Below are positions 62,510 through 64,000 of a stretch of DNA of 64,000 nucleotides, piece after piece. The stretch covers positions 62,001 to 126,000 of the forward strand of contig NZ_JABCJE010000004.1 in NCBI RefSeq assembly GCF_013377535.1. Reading direction: 5' to 3'. This stretch comes from Donghicola mangrovi. GTDB taxonomy: Bacteria; Pseudomonadota; Alphaproteobacteria; Rhodobacterales; Rhodobacteraceae. The notes under the pieces were generated by a model, which saw only the letters and a program-made list of their open reading frames with translations, did no database searches and had not been told where the DNA came from. The first letter of the stretch is position 1. Every line of letters begins with the position of its first letter. The position numbers and the translations under genes are program-made.

Positions 62510-64000
62510 GGCAGCTGCTCTTTGATCGGCAGGCGCACGGTAAAGGTCGCCCCCTGCCCTGGCACACTGCTGACAGACACCGAGCCCCCCGCGCGCCGCA
62601 GGATGTCGCGGGTGATCGACAGGCCCAGACCGGTGCCCTTGGCCCCCTTGGTGGAATAGAACGGATCAAAGATGCGGGCGCTGACCTCGGGGGTCATGCC
62701 CGCGCCGGTGTCCCGCACCTCGAGCACGATCATGGGGCGGGCCCAGCCATCGTCCAGACGGGTGCGGATGTAGATATCTCCGCCCGCAGGCATCGCCTGC
62801 ACCGCATTGGTGATCAGGTTCACGATAACCTGCTGAAGCTCGGTCTCGTTCATGGACACGTCGCCCGCGCCGTCCAGTTCCAGATGCAGCGCGACGCCCG
62901 ATTTCGTCAGGATGTGCTGCACCAAGGGCAAGGTCGCCCGCACCACGTTGTCGGGATTGATCCCCTGTTCGGGCAGATCGAATTCCTCGGGGCGGGAAAA
63001 GCTGAGTAGCTTGGTCACCAGAATGCTGATGGCCTGAATTTGCTCTTGGATCAGCTTGAACTCGATCCGGTATTCCAGCGCGGCCTCGCCCATGTGGTCC
63101 TGAATGACATCGAGGTTGCCTTGGATCACCGCGAGGGGGTTGTTGATCTCGTGGGCGACACCTGCGGTGATCTCGCCCAAGGCGGCCAGCTTTTCCGACA
63201 GGATCAGTTGGCGGGTGGTGATTTCCAGCTGCTCGTTGGCCTCTTGCAGATCGGCGGTGCGTTCTGTGACGCGGGTTTCCAGCTCTTCGGCCCAGTTGCG
63301 CAGGCGGCGGTCGCGTTCCTGAATCTGGTCCAGCAGGGTGTCCAGATGGGCCGCAAGGCGGGCGATCTCGTCATCCCGACCGGATATTTCGGAACGCGCG
63401 CTCAGGTCCCCGCCTTCGACCCGCGCGATGGCGAGGTTCATCCGTTCCAGCGGGCGGAAAATGGATCGGGCAAAGAACAGCAGCACCGGCACCGTCACTG
63501 CGATCACCGCAAGGAAGCTGAACCAGATTACCATCTGGGTACGTTGTTCGGCTTGCCGGAACGGTGCCTCTAGGAACCCGACATAGAGCATCCCGATCCG
63601 CCGGCCAAAGCTGTCGCGGATGGGCTCGTAGGCCGAGATATACCAGTCGTTCACCACAAAGGCGCGGGCCGTCCACGTGGCGCCCTTTTGCAGGACGCGG
63701 TCGCGCACCTCGGCCGAGACGCGGGTACCAAGGGCGCGCTGCCCCTCGAACAGGCGGACGTTGGTGCTGACGCGCACATCGTCCAGAAACAGGGTCGCGG
63801 TGCCGTCATTGGCGCCGGTCAGGCTGCCCTCGGGGTAGACCAGATCGTTGATCTCGTCGATGAAACCAAGGTTGCGGTTCAAAAGAACGCCGCCGACCAA
63901 GGCGCCGCCGGGCGCAGGGGCCGCCGCGTGCACCACCATCCCCCGCGTTTCCAAGGCGCGGTCCGTGGGCACGGCCCCTTGGGTCGGCAGCAGTTCCAGC
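62503..64000 (-). CDS. Sensor histidine kinase, 5' end beyond the window
   Basis: The reading frame is open to the window end, so the N-terminus and first membrane helix are missing. Visible are a periplasmic Cache-type sensor (WTARAFVVNDWYISAYEPIRDSFGRRIGMLYVGFLEAPF), one membrane helix (VIWFSFLAVIAVTVPVLLFFA), a HAMP domain (RPLERMNLAIARVEGGDLSARS), a coiled coil, the HisKA motif GEITAGVAHEINNPLAVIQG and an ATPase with IVNLITNAVQAMPAGG and KGTGLGLSITRDIL. Such NtrY/DctB-like kinases phosphorylate an NtrC-type regulator. Its partner is probably encoded outside the window. Confidence 0.92.
   Translation of the reverse strand, partial: LELLPTQGAVPTDRALETRGMVVHAAAPAPGGALVGGVLLNRNLGFIDEINDLVYPEGSLTGANDGTATLFLDDVRVSTNVRLFEGQRALGTRVSAEVRDRVLQKGATWTARAFVVNDWYISAYEPIRDSFGRRIGMLYVGFLEAPFRQAEQRTQMVIWFSFLAVIAVTVPVLLFFARSIFRPLERMNLAIARVEGGDLSARSEISGRDDEIARLAAHLDTLLDQIQERDRRLRNWAEELETRVTERTADLQEANEQLEITTRQLILSEKLAALGEITAGVAHEINNPLAVIQGNLDVIQDHMGEAALEYRIEFKLIQEQIQAISILVTKLLSFSRPEEFDLPEQGINPDNVVRATLPLVQHILTKSGVALHLELDGAGDVSMNETELQQVIVNLITNAVQAMPAGGDIYIRTRLDDGWARPMIVLEVRDTGAGMTPEVSARIFDPFYSTKGAKGTGLGLSITRDILRRAGGSVSVSSVPGQGATFTVRLPIKEQLPY

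Overview
The window is chromosomal DNA from an alphaproteobacterium, almost certainly order Rhodobacterales (Rhodobacter/Roseobacter-like), high in G+C. The grounds are gene content and order: radA-cvpA-purF; the nuo (complex I) operon with the interspersed extra genes known from Paracoccus and Rhodobacter, ending in birA-coaX-rnj; an opgGIHC glucan operon; and a PCMT-tolC-popZ-like block. I see no rRNA, CRISPR array, insertion sequence, integrase or phage gene. One tRNA (Cys) is present. The genus cannot be fixed from sequence reading alone.

Layout. 1-5 kb: 3' end of radA, cvpA, purF, a DUF1284 gene, a glutathione S-transferase and a short-chain dehydrogenase. 5-11.6 kb: surE-pcm-nlpD facing tatABC-DUF815, then an orphan iron/polyamine-type ABC ATPase. 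11.7-20 kb: an atypical SDR, a Hint-domain protein, prfC, a three-gene cluster (CofD/YvcK-like protein, unknown protein, glycosyltransferase) and a DEAD-box helicase. 20-41.8 kb: one long leftward unit of 24 genes, nuoA to nuoN plus seven accessory genes, then birA, coaX and rnj. It starts at a good sigma70-type promoter (41782-41810) and ends at a terminator after rnj.

41.9-45.9 kb: leucine-degradation-type genes (enoyl-CoA hydratase, HMG-CoA lyase) divergent from an exported metallo-beta-lactamase-fold protein whose metal-binding motif is destroyed, then a class V aminotransferase. 46-54.4 kb: tyrosine-phosphatase-like protein, ygfZ, SulP transporter plus universal stress protein, efp, a small conserved protein, and the PCMT-TolC-PopZ-like block, closed by tRNA-Cys. 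54.4-55.3 kb is the only long gene-free stretch. 55.3-60.1 kb: the opgGIHC operon for osmoregulated periplasmic glucans. 60.3-64 kb: two convergent sensor kinases, the second cut by the window edge.

How the genes work together. The dominant unit makes the proton-pumping NADH:quinone oxidoreductase. Its extra genes (small lipoproteins, two DUF5333-like paralogues, a DUF3291 protein, a carboxymuconolactone-decarboxylase-fold protein, small membrane proteins) are translationally coupled to core subunits, which suggests lineage-specific assembly or stability factors. Strong intergenic hairpins within the operon suggest segment-specific mRNA processing. Other themes are envelope biology (Tat export, M23/LysM lipoprotein, TolC, glucans), protein repair and translation (Pcm, SurE, EF-P, RF3, YgfZ) and two membrane sensors. 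No obviously novel defence or mobile system was found. The most promising under-described items are the accessory nuo genes including a 45-residue membrane ORF, the MBL-fold protein without its metal site, the CofD-like/unknown/glycosyltransferase cluster, and the PopZ-like protein.
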